Position numbers and translations under genes: made by a program. Under the pieces are notes generated by a model, which saw only the letters and a program-made list of their open reading frames with translations, did no database searches and had not been told where the DNA came from. Below, one piece after another: positions 49,188 through 60,402 of a stretch of 64,000 bases of DNA (positions within the stretch are counted from its first letter, which is position 1; every line of letters begins with the position of its first letter). Source of the DNA: Rhabditoides inermis (taxonomy: Eukaryota > Nematoda > Chromadorea > Rhabditida > Rhabditidae); NCBI GenBank assembly GCA_963966185.1, contig CAWZYM010000429.1, forward strand, positions 361,001-425,000, read 5' to 3'.

Positions 49188-50049
49188 CCATCCTACAAAT
49201 ACTATATTAAAACTTCTGTACTTGCACGAATTGCGACAAAAAAATCCGCGAGAAGAAAACATGAATGCGCAGATTTACGAGTCCGGATTGAAAGATACTT
49301 CGGACAAGAGTACATAGTCTTGTAGAAGACACACACAAAATACATGGCTGGGAAACAGATGAGTACACACTGGAATAGACAGACTGTAGAAAGACGAGGC
49401 GTGAAGAGGCGTCCCTTGTGCTGGACTCTGAGAAGACTGATTCTTCTGCGCGACTAGACAGGGGGCGGGCCGAACTGTACTCCTGGCACACTCTTGTGCT
49501 CGCTGATTGGCTCTTCACTCTGGCATAGACAGAGAGTGTGCCGACAGTAAGAGAACTAATAATTTATTACAGTTCACACTGTGCCACACACAAAAAAATA
49601 TGATGAAAATGAAGAGAAAAAAATCAATGCAACAAATAAGTGCGTATCAATCTGTACTGGTCTTTTCAAATCTTCTGGTGGAGAGAAAACTTAAATGACA
49701 CTTGTAAAGCATAGAACATACGAACTAATTACAGAACACTGTACAACCGAGGATGACTTGTTATGAGAATGGGCTAGTTCCGCTAAGCAGAGTGGGTTGG
49801 TTATGCCCTCGGGGCTCACCCGCCGGAACTTATTGTGTGTTCACTCGGGTCCGTCTTCCCTGTCTTACTTTCGGCCTTCAGCCAATTCTCCCGTTTCCGG
49901 TGGCGCGAACCCCGCAACGTGCACCGGTGATCCCTTAGCTTTTCTTAAAGCAGTCTCTTCGTCTGCTGTCGCTTTTTTGTGCGCTCCAAATCGGTCCTTC
50001 TAGATGGACGCACTTCTTCACCTGATTGCACTCGGAATGGTCCTTTGTT

Positions 50050-51120
50050 CGGGGTCGAAATACTCACATGTCCAGATGCGGTCTCTCAATTCGAACAACA
50101 CGATACTGGCCTGTCCACGGATACTGTAGTTATACACTCACTCGCCTGTCCGGCGTGAAGTTCTTGAGGTAAACTCTTTCCCCGATAGATATCTGGAGAG
50201 GTTTCAGATGAGGGCTTTGTTTATTGTACTGTCTTTCAAAGGCTCGCCGCGCTTTTTCGTTAGAGTGTGCTGCTTTTTCCCATACATGTAGCAATATCTT
50301 ACAGATATTTTCTCTGTAGTCGCCGCCGACCGTCGCTTCCTGTACGCTTGCCACTTCTGCCCTTTGAAGTGCAATATCAATGGCAAACAAAGGATCGCGG
50401 CCGTGCGTGAGGAAATACGGAGTTTCTTGAGTGCTATCATGCACACTGGTGTTAATTGCGAAAGCACAGGCAGCCACAAAGTCATCCCAACACATGTAGT
50501 TGTCCTCGATATAGCATCGGATCATCTGTTGCATGGTTGAGAACACCCTCTCCACCATTCCGGCACCCTCGTGGTGGTACGGTGTTCCGAATTTGTGCTT
50601 GATACCCATTATTTTGATTACTTAAACTTCAGACATGAATCCGGATTTCAAGTAGCTGGCATTGTCACTTACCAACACTTGCATAATACCAAAACGGAAG
50701 ACGCAGTAATTTACGATGACTCGTGCGACTGTCTCTGATGAGCAGTCTGGAACAGCCACCAAAATAGTCATTGTTGTGAAGTGATCCACCATGCATACAA
50801 TATATGAATTGCCTTGCTGCGACTTAGTGACCGGGCCGAACAAGTCGATGTAGCAAATTTGCATCGCACTGTGTGGAATGACCGGAATCATCTCTTCTTG
50901 ATTGAATCGATTAGCTCTTTTCCGCTGGCACGGATCACACGCGCGAACGAAGAGCATGATATGGTCCGCCATTTTGTGCCAGAAATAGCCGCTTGATTTT
51001 CTTGACTGTCTTCTTCCAATTTAGATAACCTCCTGATCCTGCTTCCACGTGGTATGCTTTTACCGTGTCTTGTTGTAAAGCGGAAGGGAGTAGTGTGATG
51101 GTACGAATCAGATTACTGTT
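50050..51120 (-). CDS. Integrase (broken)
   Basis: The zinc-binding part (His side near 51,050, CDPCQRKR near 50,930) spans a frameshift at about 50,980. The catalytic core shows YIDLFGPV (first Asp) and LVSDNASYL (second Asp) in 50,622-50,972, then GAGMVERVF with the Glu in 50,130-50,609; an in-frame TAA separates the two at ~50,615. A GPY/F-type module (WTGQYRVVRI) lies near 50,060-50,120 in another frame. Ty3/gypsy integrases insert the cDNA into the genome. The DDE triad is present, but as it stands no single product could be made. Confidence 0.88.
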
Positions 51121-51124
51121 TTCC

Positions 51125-53020
51125 CAACTGGTCCGTTTCACAAGGCAACCATTCTTATTGATCTCACACACTTCTGCCAATGTCGCGATCTCAGTTTTCT
51201 GCTTCTCTGTGACACCATCAGCCACTCTTCCCTCTATCATCGCGCGAACACCGCAACAAATCGGGTCTTCCATCTGTGCGCGCAAAATGGCACTCGAGTC
51301 TTTTCCCAGCAGCGCATTTAGATCGAGGCGCTTTGTTACACTGCGTGTTGTAACCGCGAGGCACACGGGGAATTCCACAATATCCTCGATCTCGGGACTG
51401 TTATCGGTGAACTGATCAGTGGGTTCGCAGCGGGACAGACAATCCGCAACTACATTGGATTTTCCCTGGATGTAATGAATAGAGATATCTTGAGACTGCA
51501 ATTCAACAATCCAACGGGCCAGGTTGTTATGAGGGGTGTTGCCATTCAAAAGGAAGGTTAGCGGCTTATGATCTGTCCACACCTCAGTGTGATTGCCATA
51601 GATGATGGGTCTGAAGTGTCGAAGTGCAAACACAATAGCAAACAACTCAGTATGAGTGGCACTCCATTTCTGTTGCGATGGCGCGAGAGTCTTACTGAAG
51701 TAGCCGATGGCGGCGAGATCTTTCGTTTTCGCATCGCTCTCCACTTCCTGTAATAGAACTGCGCCCACTGCCTTGCCGGAGGCGTCGGTGTGTAGAATGA
51801 ACGTCTCTCGGGTATACCAGGCATGGTTTTGTGCAGAGAGCCTCCTTCAAGTCGTGGTAGGATGCGTCTTGTTCCTCCTTCCAATAAAACTTACCGTGTT
51901 GTTTTGCAAGTTCATTCAGCGGTGCAGCGCGTTTCGAAAAATTGGGAATAAATTTGCGGAAAAAGGCGCACGTTGCGACAAAACCTCGTGCCAGTCTAAT
52001 TGTGGTTGGTTTAGGAAAGTTTCTAATTGCATCAATATTTCTCTGAGCCGGATAATACCTGTTGCCGGAGATCTCGTGTCCTAGAAATGTAATATGACCC
52101 AGCGCGATTTCTGTTTTCCTTGCAGATGCTTTTTGAAGAATTGAATAGACGCAGCCGGTCCAGCACTTTTCGAATAGATGACAGATGCCCCTCGAAGGTG
52201 TTATCGAAAATAATGATGTCATCTAGATAAGCTGTGACATTGTCTCGCAGCCCTCCCAGCACTCGAGAGAGTGCGTGGTTGAATGCCGCCGGCCCGTTCT
52301 TGATTCCGAACGGGACAAATCGATACAAGTAATTATAATTACCGTACGGCGTGGTCATTCCACACTTCTTCATTGCAGAGTCACTTAATTTCAATTGTAG
52401 AAAACCACTTGCCAGGTCAAAACTGGAGTAGTATTTATATCCTGCCATTTTCTGAAGCACGTCTTCTATTCTGGGTAGTTCGTGATGTTGGGGTACGGTA
52501 ATTTTATTTAAATTACGGAAATCAGTACAGAGACGCAGATTACCGTCCTTTTTAGGGATAGGCACTAGATTATGCATTAACGTAGTCTGAGTAGTGGGTT
52601 CTATTCTTCCCGCTCCTAGCAACCCCTGGATATGATTATACACTTCTTGTTGAAATTTGACGGGCATTCTACTATTCCTGGGTCGGTACTCACATTCCTC
52701 AGTTGTCGTGTGAATTTCAGTGAGATCGGCTTCATACGAGCCCAAATCGTAGCTAGATGATGACATCACATCGGTGTATTCTGCAAACAGTTCCTGAACC
52801 TGAGCTTTTTCTCCTTCTAACAGAATACTCTTAGAGAGATCGGGACAAAAGTGTTGCTTATTTTCTTTATTTTTGGTTTCTGTGGGCTGGTTAACCGAGA
52901 CAGCATCGGTAGATTCATGGGCTAATTGTCCGCCAAGCAGGGCAGAGACGAGGCTTCCCTCGTTGTCGCTCACCTTCGCAGGTGCGATGGCGAGACAAGA
53001 ACGAGTCGCCTGGATAGTGC
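51125..53020 (-). CDS. Reverse transcriptase and RNase H (broken)
   Basis: The RT frame 52,032-52,973 contains PIPKKDGNLRLCTDFRNLN (residues 138-156), SSFDLASGF with the first Asp (183-191) and YLDDIIIF (249-256). A frameshift near 52,125, at an A5 run, moves the thumb/connection (GHITFLGHEIS, FIPNF) to 51,692-52,222. Another near 51,815 moves RNase H (TDASGKAVGAVLL, FALRHF, DHKPLTFLL) to 50,935-51,768. The domains copy the element RNA and degrade the template. All visible catalytic motifs are intact; only the frame is broken. Confidence 0.92.
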
Positions 53021-53750
53021 TATTTACACGGCTCCAGTATTCCGTTATATTGCATCTCTAGTGGAGACATCTCGCATAGTGTCTGGTCTTTGTACACGAT
53101 GACGTCATCATTTGTCGGATTCGCGACGAGAATCATTCCAAGCCCGCTTTTTACGATGCCTGGCGTGACCACGAGACTCTTCTTGTGCATGCTCTCACTG
53201 ATCGAGTCTGTCACCCACGTGTCCGACTCGTCCGACTGCGGCATGAAACAGCGCACATACGTGTCCGTACCTGCCGACACGACACAAGTCTCCGCTGCTT
53301 TTAGATTAAATTGTTTTGCCGGGTCTATTTACTCTTTTGTTTCTAGCACATTGACAATAGGAATGTCTATTCCTCCCATTGTGACAACTCGGTTACGGTA
53401 GTCGATCGACCAGCGCGGAAGGCGATGGAGGATTGTGTTACCCAGGATTACCTGATATTTGGAAGCGTCCTTGGGAGGCGCGACTCCATCTGCAAAATAT
53501 AATTTCTCATTGAACTCCATATTCTGAATAGCTATTGTCACAATTGCGTATCCCTTGATTTTAATCAGAGCACTAGACATGCCTTCCGCTGTGCACACGT
53601 CGTCAGTTTCAAACTTGAATATTCCCACGAGAGGAGCGATGCTAGTGTGGCAGATCGAAATGCTCGCACCTGTGTCGAGGAGAGCCAACATTCGAATATT
53701 GTTCACACGAATGGGGATCTGATTGATGAAGTTACCGGAGGATTTTGAGT
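53020..53750 (-). CDS. Aspartic protease and linker to RT
   Basis: The protease active site LLDTGASIS (residues 285-293 of the frame starting at 54,531, genomic ~53,656-53,682) is followed by the second hydrophobic motif, VILGN. The frame meets an in-frame TAA at ~53,329 and continues open, in the same frame, to 53,020 with a cysteine-containing linker before RT. Such proteases cut the Gag-Pol precursor. In this copy the protease is in frame with, and downstream of, a membrane segment. Confidence 0.88.
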
Positions 53751-55445
53751 TGGTTGCAAGCACGTTGATGTTGTGTGGCTGTGCCAAGATGCGCGGCGGC
53801 CACGAGCTGCCCGCGCTGTGCGGACGCGAACACGCCGGGGTGTCGTCATCCGAGTGCTCCTCAAACATGTCTACTACATACGGGGTATGCGCTCTTACCG
53901 GCATTACGTTGTTCACTACTACCACTTCTTGCTTATTATTTCTGTTGTTCCATAGGTTCTTAATAACATTATACCACTGTTTCATAAGGAATCCGAATTG
54001 AATCGTAGTTACCATTGCACACAACGTGATCCACAGATTAAACGCAGACACATGTGGCATAATCATATCATATATATTGAAATTGGCTGGTGCCGACGAC
54101 AGCGGGTCGGATGAGGATACTGTATTACTGTTTTGAGGAGTGAAGTCGTGTGACTGCCACATCTCCTCCACCGATCGCTCACGGGGAGTGATTTCAGAGA
54201 GATTCGTGATAACAAAATTGTGATAGATAGTCAATTCAGGGATGGAAAAGAAGGGTTCTACTTGGCTCGAGGTTTTCACTATCGTCACAGCAATGGGACC
54301 TTCTTCCAGTCCGTTTTGCTGATCCAACTTGAACACCTCCTTGTTCCGTGTGTACCGTATCACTGCTCCCTCTGCACATGGAATCTGATCAGATTTCTCT
54401 TGCAGAATACCTGACTGGAGATTCATGAACACCGTGTGGTTTGTCTCTCCGACAAACATTCTCACCCGAGGTTCACGGTAACACGATCTCCACTGGCTAT
54501 CTCCACCGACGTGTCGGGTATTCTGACGCACCTGTGTATTTCATACGTGTCTTCTCCGATGTGCTTTGCCTGCACATCTGTTCTGTTCAATAGCGATCGA
54601 ACCGTCGCTGTCGGGTCGGATGACAGCGCGCTCTTCAGCAGGAACGACACGTAGTTGACTCTCTCACACAGTGTGTTCGCCAAGTGATGGAATATCGCGA
54701 CCATGCTGTGTTGCATGTCGCTCTCGACTGCCAGAAGCTGTGCAGCCAATTGATTCGTCGATGTGTATCCCACACTTGCTGATGTGCGAGTAGCGCGGCG
54801 CCGCGTCACCACCGCGTACCCCTGATCAGTGACCGTGAGAGTGTGACCACAGTCATTCACTGACTCACTCTCACTCCCCCAAGAGACGGCGAATTCCTTG
54901 TCGTCACTCAGCCACACCCGTCCTGCTTTCGTTCCGTACATTTTGTTGTCTACCGGAACATACAAACACTTCTCCTCTTCATCGGGTGTCCATAGCATGG
55001 CCGACCCGTCGGCGAGAGTGCAGTGTCCGGTGCGGTACTTGCACTCGCTGTGCGCGTCAGCCGAGGTCTGAATTGTGGATTCCGCATTACGCGCGCGAAT
55101 AGACGTACTGATCATAATACAATTAGTCACCGTCTTACTGTAGTCATGAAAAATCTGGAAAGGCGCTGTCGGCCATTCGATATCGACTAGATTATTAGTT
55201 TTCCACAGAATGCCTTGCTGGATCAAGTCGCCGTGAACACACCGCTTGTGCGTCCTCATCATATCACACTCTTCCGCCGACACGGTGTGCCGTGTTTCCA
55301 CTGCTGCCTTGTGCCTGGTTCCGAAGATGTTCACTCCGTAGGTGACAGTGAAGGAAACAATCCGACACAAAAAGGCGTCAGTATCGTAGGCTTTAGTGTT
55401 TGGTCTGTATAGGGAGATAGCCGTCCTCACCAGTGTTTCGTTCAT
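53750..55445 (-). CDS. Glycoprotein-like region between gag and protease
   Basis: Two overlapping frames (54,462-55,445, then the frame starting 54,531) meet at a frameshift. The first is Cys-rich (EECDMMRTHKRC near its residue 80; a further CKY...C pair and CLYVP) with N-glycosylation sequons. The second begins with sequons and, at residues 163-184, has a clear membrane segment (SAFNLWITLCAMVTTIQFGF) followed by basic residues and an acidic tail. A Cys-rich ectodomain, one anchor and a short tail is the layout of a viral-type envelope protein. The family cannot be named with confidence; class III (rhabdo/chuvirus-like) is a possibility. Its place before the protease is unusual, as envelope genes of LTR elements normally follow integrase. 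Confidence 0.55.
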
Positions 55446-55489
55446 CTGCGCCGTGAATAGAGAGCAGTCCGAGCTATGCGTGAATCGGG

Positions 55490-56967
55490 TTACGGTAGCA
55501 AGGTGATCGTGTGGGCAGAAGAAAGCCTGCGGGAGCGCGGCAGCTGAAATTGTTGCTGCTGGTACTGTTGCTGCTGCTGAAAGAAAGCGGGACAGTTGCG
55601 TTTGTAATGAGTCAAATCACCACAATGAAAACAGCTTTGCTGATGTTGTTGTCCCTGCCGCTGCCCTCGGTTGTTGTTGTTGTTATTATAGTAGTTGGGA
55701 CGGTTACCGTAACCTCCGCTCCCTCTGAATCCACTCCTGTTGCCATGTCCTCCGCGAGAGGAATTGCCACGGTAGTTGTTGAATCCCCCATTAAATACGC
55801 TCTGGGGGTTCATTCCCTGGTATACCTGCTGCGGCATCGTGTTGTTGCTGTTCGACATGGCTTGCTTGAACTTCAAACAATTTCTAAAAACGTGACCAGA
55901 TTCATTACAGTAACCACATACAACGTGAGTCTCAAAACTGACTGTCTTTGGGGTGGGCGGGCGATTCCAGGGCTCCTTGTCATTCGAACGGGGAGTGCGG
56001 CTGAAAGCGCGCACCTCGGCCGCGGTAGGATCGAGAAGTGCTTCTGCCGTGGCCTCTGCAAGGAGGGCCTCCACTCGCAGTGCTTTCGAGCGCGCTGACT
56101 CAAACGATTCGGGGTTGTCCATCTTTACATGATACCTAATCGCCGGACGGAGGCGAGAGCAGAACTCTTCCAGAATTCTCTCCTTCGCTACCTCTTCCGT
56201 TTGTCTAGTCGTTGCCGCACGGACTATGTTGAGAAGGCGGCTGGCAAAGGAGGTAACCGACTCAGATGCCTCCTGCTTGCACCTCTTCAACATCTCTCTC
56301 GCAAGGTGGCACTGCTCAGGCACCTCAAAGTAGGCTTTCAAGTGGTCTCGTACTGTGTCGTACTCTTTTCTATCGTCAGCCGTCATCTCCTCCACCTTTT
56401 CTCTAGCCAGTCCGTCGAGGTGAGAGATGAGGTAGTCAGCCTTCTGCTCTGCACTCCACTTGGGTCCCTTCACTCTCATTACGTCCTCAAATTTCCTTAG
56501 CCAGATGCTGAAGCCGTGGGCGATGCCGTCAGCTGATCCTGAAAAGGCATTCAGTTTGATTCCCAGTGACGTATCGACGCCCAGGGAAGCCACCAACGGG
56601 ATGTTGTCTATGCGTTTGCTTACCTCCTCAAAACTCTCATTCAACTGACCCTCCAACTGGGAGGAATACTGGGAGAGAGACGTTTTCAGAGCACGATTTT
56701 CAGTCTCTCCCTTCTGTAGAACAAAGGCAATAGCCTTGACAGTGTCATCTTCAGAGAGATCAGATCTCTCGGATCGGGAAAGTGTTTCTCTCTCACGTCT
56801 TCGAGGGAGCGCGACAGCTGACCGAGAGGCGACGACTGCACAGTCTCAGAGTTGAGGAAGCGGTTGTAATTCGAGTTAGATCGCGACTCGGGTGTCTCGG
56901 CAGAGTTAGCAGAGAGAGAAGACGTAGATGTATTCAAATCGTACAAGGTGTGTCTCGTGTTCACCAT
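55490..56967 (-). CDS. Gag (capsid and two zinc knuckles), one frameshift
   Basis: A true ATG at 56,967 opens a Ser/Thr/Asn-rich N-terminus (to ~56,765); the frame then shifts and the rest runs to 55,490. A capsid-like helical region (residues ~45-200 of the second frame: GFSIWLRKFEDVM, CKQEASESVTSFASRL) is followed by two CCHC knuckles, CGYCNESGHVFRNC (247-260) and CFHCGDLTHYKRNC (342-355), separated by a Gly/Asn/Arg-rich linker and followed by a Gln-rich tail. Gag assembles particles and packages element RNA. The stop at 55,490 lies 45 bp before the next open frame. Confidence 0.93.
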
Positions 56968-56985
56968 TTTCGTATATGTATAGTA

Positions 56986-57815
56986 GGGCTCGTTTGCACC
57001 GATAGCAGGGCGCGGACAGACAAGACTTGATTGTCACACAGGGGACAGAACGGACAAAAACACACAGAGTATTGGGCTCGTTTGCACCGGTAGCAGGGCG
57101 CGGACGGACAAGACTTTCACAGTCACACAGAACACAGAACGGACAAAACACAAAGTATTGGGCTCGTTTGCACCGGTAGCAGGGCGCGGACGGACAAGAC
57201 TTTCACAGTCACACAGAACACAGAACGGACAAAAACACACAGAGTATTGGGCTCGTTTGCACCGGTAGCAGGGCGCGGACGGACAAGACTTTCACAGTCA
57301 CACAGAACACAGAACGGACAAAACACAGAGTATTGGGCTCGTTTGCACCGGTAGCAGGGCGCGGACGGACAAGACTTTCACAGTCACACAGAACACAGAA
57401 CGGACAAAACACAGAGTATTGGGCTCGTTTGCACCGGTAGCAGGGCGCGGACGGACAAGACTTTCACAGTCACACAGAACACAGAACGGACAAAACACAG
57501 AGTATTGGGCTCGTTTGCACCGGTAGCAGGGCGCGGACGGACAAGACTTTCACAGTCACACACAACACAGAACGGACAAAACACAGAGTATTGGGCTCGT
57601 TTGCACCGGTAGCAGGGCGCGGACGGACAAGACTTTCACAGTCACACAGAACACAGAACGGACAAAACACAGAGTATTGGGCTCGTTTGCACCGGTAGCA
57701 GGGCGCGGACGGACAATACTTTCACAGTCACACAGAACACAGAACGGACAAAACACAGAGTATTGGGCTCGTTTGCACCGGTAGCAGGGCGCGGACGGAC
57801 AAGACACAGAACACA
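56986..57815. repeat. ~86-bp tandem repeat in the element leader, 10 copies
   Basis: Repeat starts (GGGCTCGTTTGCACC) lie at 56,986, 57,074, 57,160, 57,249, 57,335, 57,421, 57,507, 57,593, 57,679 and 57,765; spacing is 86 bp except for one 88 and one 89. Copies are almost identical. The array lies between the 5' LTR and gag, ending 19 bp from the gag ATG. The open frames across it are repeat artefacts. Confidence 0.95.
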
Positions 57816-57908
57816 ACACAAAGTACAACCATACAACTTGATATCACCAAATTCCACTTATTCTTATTCTCCGAAATTATCTATATTCCCAGGCCAATTC
57901 TCAAAATT

Positions 57909-58018
57909 CTCAATTCCCGTGGCTCACCTGGCTCACTATATTTCTCAATTCCCGTGGCTCACCTGGCTCACTATATTTCTCAATTCCCGTGGCTCACCTG
58001 GCTCACTATATTTCTCAA
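57909..58018. repeat. 35-bp tandem repeat, 3.2 copies
   Basis: A unit starting CTCAATTCCCGTGGCTCACC begins at 57,909, 57,944 and 57,979, with a partial fourth at 58,014. It is a second, separate array in the same leader. Confidence 0.95.
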
Positions 58019-58154
58019 TAACTTCCACCTCAACCGGATACTAATCTAGAGCTCATTTATCTTACACACTGGCCAGCCATCTAGTCTATCACCCTGCAGA
58101 GAGGGGGTTTGATCAGAAAAGAAGGAAAAGGCTCACTCGCTGCTAACAAAGAGG

Positions 58155-58575
58155 GAGGGTCCTGCAGTGACCAGAGAAACAGACTAGACTCTAACGACTA
58201 CACCCTCCCCAAGACCCTATTCCCCTACAGTAAGACAACGAGCATAAGATCTTAAGTTTATCTACAGGCAAGAGGTAATGGGCTAGTTTCCGGCGACAGC
58301 GGGCCAGGGGAGGAGTCAGTCGGATGACTGGCCCCGATTAGTCGACGGATGGGGTTCTTATAGTCGTGCTTGAGTGGTGGGCGAGGCGGTCGCCGCCGAG
58401 CGATCTGGAATGTAAACACCATTATCCCGAGTGGTAATCTCCGAGAGCTTAGGAAAGGATATGTTGTGAGAGGATCTGCGGGTGACTCGTGGAATGTGAA
58501 GTGAATCCGCACATTATATCTCACAAAATAGAATAGGGAGAATAGGGACCATCCAGTATATGTCTGTCCCTTACA
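58155..58575 (-). repeat. 5' LTR
   Basis: A 421-bp repeat nearly identical to 46,783-47,203. It carries the promoter for the minus-strand element by analogy with other LTRs; no TATA box was assigned. Confidence 0.93.
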
Positions 58576-59029
58576 TTACACAACACACCAGCCCACCCCG
58601 TCCCGGTGCTCCCTGGATTTTTTTATAATTCAAAATAAATTCCAATATGTTTCTTGATTACTATTAACTAATACAAACACGAAATAATGGTTCGGGTACA
58701 TTGCGCACAGAGAATGTATGAAATCGCAAAATCGTGCAATTATGTTGCGATTCCTTTTCATTTTGTGCGACAAAAGCATGGAATCGTTTCTAATAGAGTT
58801 TGAGTATTTAGAATATCTGATAAACGTATTGTGATCCTATTTCCATTAACAATAAACAAAACAATGAAGCAAATTTCAGGTATTGTCATCATTCACAGAA
58901 TTGCGCGATTCGTGCACCCCCGCGCCCTATAAGAGAGCGCCCTATAAGACGTTGCGATACTCAGAAATGTTTTACACAATACTGGAAGGTGCCAAAGAAC
59001 CGATATAAATTACAAAAACACATAGAAAA
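58576..59029. other. AT-rich non-coding stretch
   Basis: Right flank of the LTR element. No exon, repeat or RNA gene is recognised; a short CCCTATAAGA word occurs twice near 58,925-58,950. Confidence 0.5.
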
Positions 59030-59169
59030 CTACATTTCGGAAACAACAACACGAAATTCACTAACAAGCAGAGGGAGGCGGGGCAAACGACGCGCTCGGC
59101 CAATGAGAGTGGGCACATTAGTTGGGAAGCGCCAATGAGCATACGCACTGTGGGCGGGGCTTACGTGAT

Positions 59170-59220
<51 letters not shown>

Positions 59221-59440
59221 AAACACGTTTAGTGGCAGATTGAGAGAAAAAGTTGTTTTGAATATTTTGGCAGCCGCAATCGATATTTATTTCTCGAACC
59301 ATCCTCATAGGTCTTGCCAAATGATATTTTAACAAAAAAAACACATACTATGGGGTATATCGTAATGAAATAGATGAAGTGGTGTATGACTTGGGGGTGG
59401 CGCGCTGCGCGCGCCTAAGATAAAAACAAACGGGTCGTCG
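59030..59440 (-). repeat. Dispersed repeat, copy 2, with GTC run
   Basis: Inverted, diverged relative of 48,139-48,500. The trinucleotide run is here about 16 GTC (59,175-59,220), against GGC in copy 1. A palindrome GGCGCGC-TGC-GCGCGCC lies at ~59,400. The Asp/Val homopolymer open frames are artefacts of the run. Confidence 0.6.
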
Positions 59441-60402
59441 CGAATCGTCGCGAATGGAGTCGCGCCACTGCAGGAACACGAATTGAAGCTGATCGATCCG
59501 GTGTGAGGAGAGATGCAGTGCAAGGTAGGCTCTTTGTACTCTTTGTACTCTTTGTAAAATTCTCATCGAATCGCCTCTTCACCACTCGCGCGCCATGACT
59601 GTCTATGCACCGAAGTAGCACCACTAGGAATGCTCTCAGTGATCGATGATCTAACAGTTTGATATGATGCAGTGCAAATTATTTCGCGGCTGAGCGGTGA
59701 TATTTTTCTGCGGTGAATACAAACTGAATTACTTCTCATTTTCCCGTCCTCGCGCGAGCGGTTGCCCCTTCCCGCGCTCCCTCGACCCGACGACAATGAA
59801 AGTCACCGCCGCCGCCGCTTGGAGATGAGGTTTCGTGGAGTATCGACTAATCCTGAAATTGAAGCCGTTCACTGTGAGACAATAAGGCGACGCCAAATGC
59901 AAACTAGTCGACGAACGTTTTTTTTTTATCTCTCTCTTCCTAATTCTTCAGTCCCACACTGATGATAAAATAAACTGTAAAAAAACTGAAACGTAAAAGT
60001 GAAGTTTGATTTAAAAACGAAAAACAAAAACAAATTGCAGACATTTCACTCGTTCACAAGAGCTTTGCTGCGCGCCAAGAATTGTTGTTTCACCGCATCT
60101 TCTTGAGATGTGTGAACACTATACAATAGATTTATCTCAAATCCAATGGTTGGGGGGAGATATTGAAGTTGTTGAATTGGGGGGGGGGAAAAGTTGTGGT
60201 GGTCCGGCTTGTCCCGTCGATGGTCCCTCGGCAAAAGATACTTTGTCGCATCGTCCTGAAGGCGTCGGGGTCGATTGGGGCAGCCGGCTGTATCGCGCTC
60301 TGTCAGACAGCCCTCTTGGTCCCTTTGTTGCAGGGAGAGAAACGGTCTTACACGATTACAGTATGAAGCCTTGTCGATTAGAAATGTGAAGATATAGGGT
60401 CC
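59441..60402. other. Unassigned region, possible terminal exon
   Basis: Contains TCTTTGTAC repeats (59,528-59,555), GC-rich patches and poly-T/A. On the minus strand, 60,046-60,140 gives a protein-like C-terminus (HTSQEDAVKQQFLARSKALV) before a stop, but no splice-supported gene could be built. Part may be the 3' UTR of the LINE to the right. Confidence 0.3.

Larger units (their letters stand above)
47217..50049 (-). other. Long 3' non-coding region of the LTR element
   Basis: About 2.8 kb lies between integrase and the polypurine tract. It contains a small diverged repeat (47,875-47,960 and 48,032-48,100, marked by CGGGAAAC and CATTCCCACAT), one copy of a dispersed repeat (48,139-48,500), a MITE (48,788-49,187) and no convincing ORF. 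The short open frames do not resemble an envelope gene, which would normally be sought here. Confidence 0.6.
46783..58575 (-). mobile_element. Ty3/gypsy LTR retrotransposon, 11.8 kb
   Basis: Two 421-bp direct repeats bound the element (46,783-47,203 and 58,155-58,575) with one difference seen (CCAGAG versus CCCGAG). The minus-strand order is 5' LTR, leader with tandem repeats, gag, glycoprotein-like region, aspartic protease, reverse transcriptase, RNase H, integrase, a long 3' non-coding part, polypurine tract, 3' LTR. RT before integrase places it in Ty3/gypsy. The reading frames are interrupted by several frameshifts and in-frame stops. No clean target duplication or primer-binding site was identified. 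The MITE copy at 48,788-49,187 inserted after the element arrived or travelled with it. Confidence 0.93.

Noticed and set aside
49753..50003. Small ORFs downstream of integrase as an envelope gene
   Set aside because: Short, no signal peptide, anchor or cysteine pattern. The glycoprotein-like region lies upstream of the protease instead.
50130..56967. Programmed frameshifting as an explanation for all breaks in the LTR element
   Set aside because: There are too many breaks, some inside domains (RT, RNase H, integrase), plus in-frame stops. At most the gag/pol boundary could be programmed.
56906..57857. Series of overlapping Cys-rich ORFs (FCPFCVLCDCES...)
   Set aside because: Translations of the ~86-bp leader array. 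Period and boundaries follow the DNA repeat, not a protein.
59030..59344. ORF with poly-Asp (and poly-Val on the other strand)
   Set aside because: Caused by the GTC trinucleotide run in a dispersed repeat.
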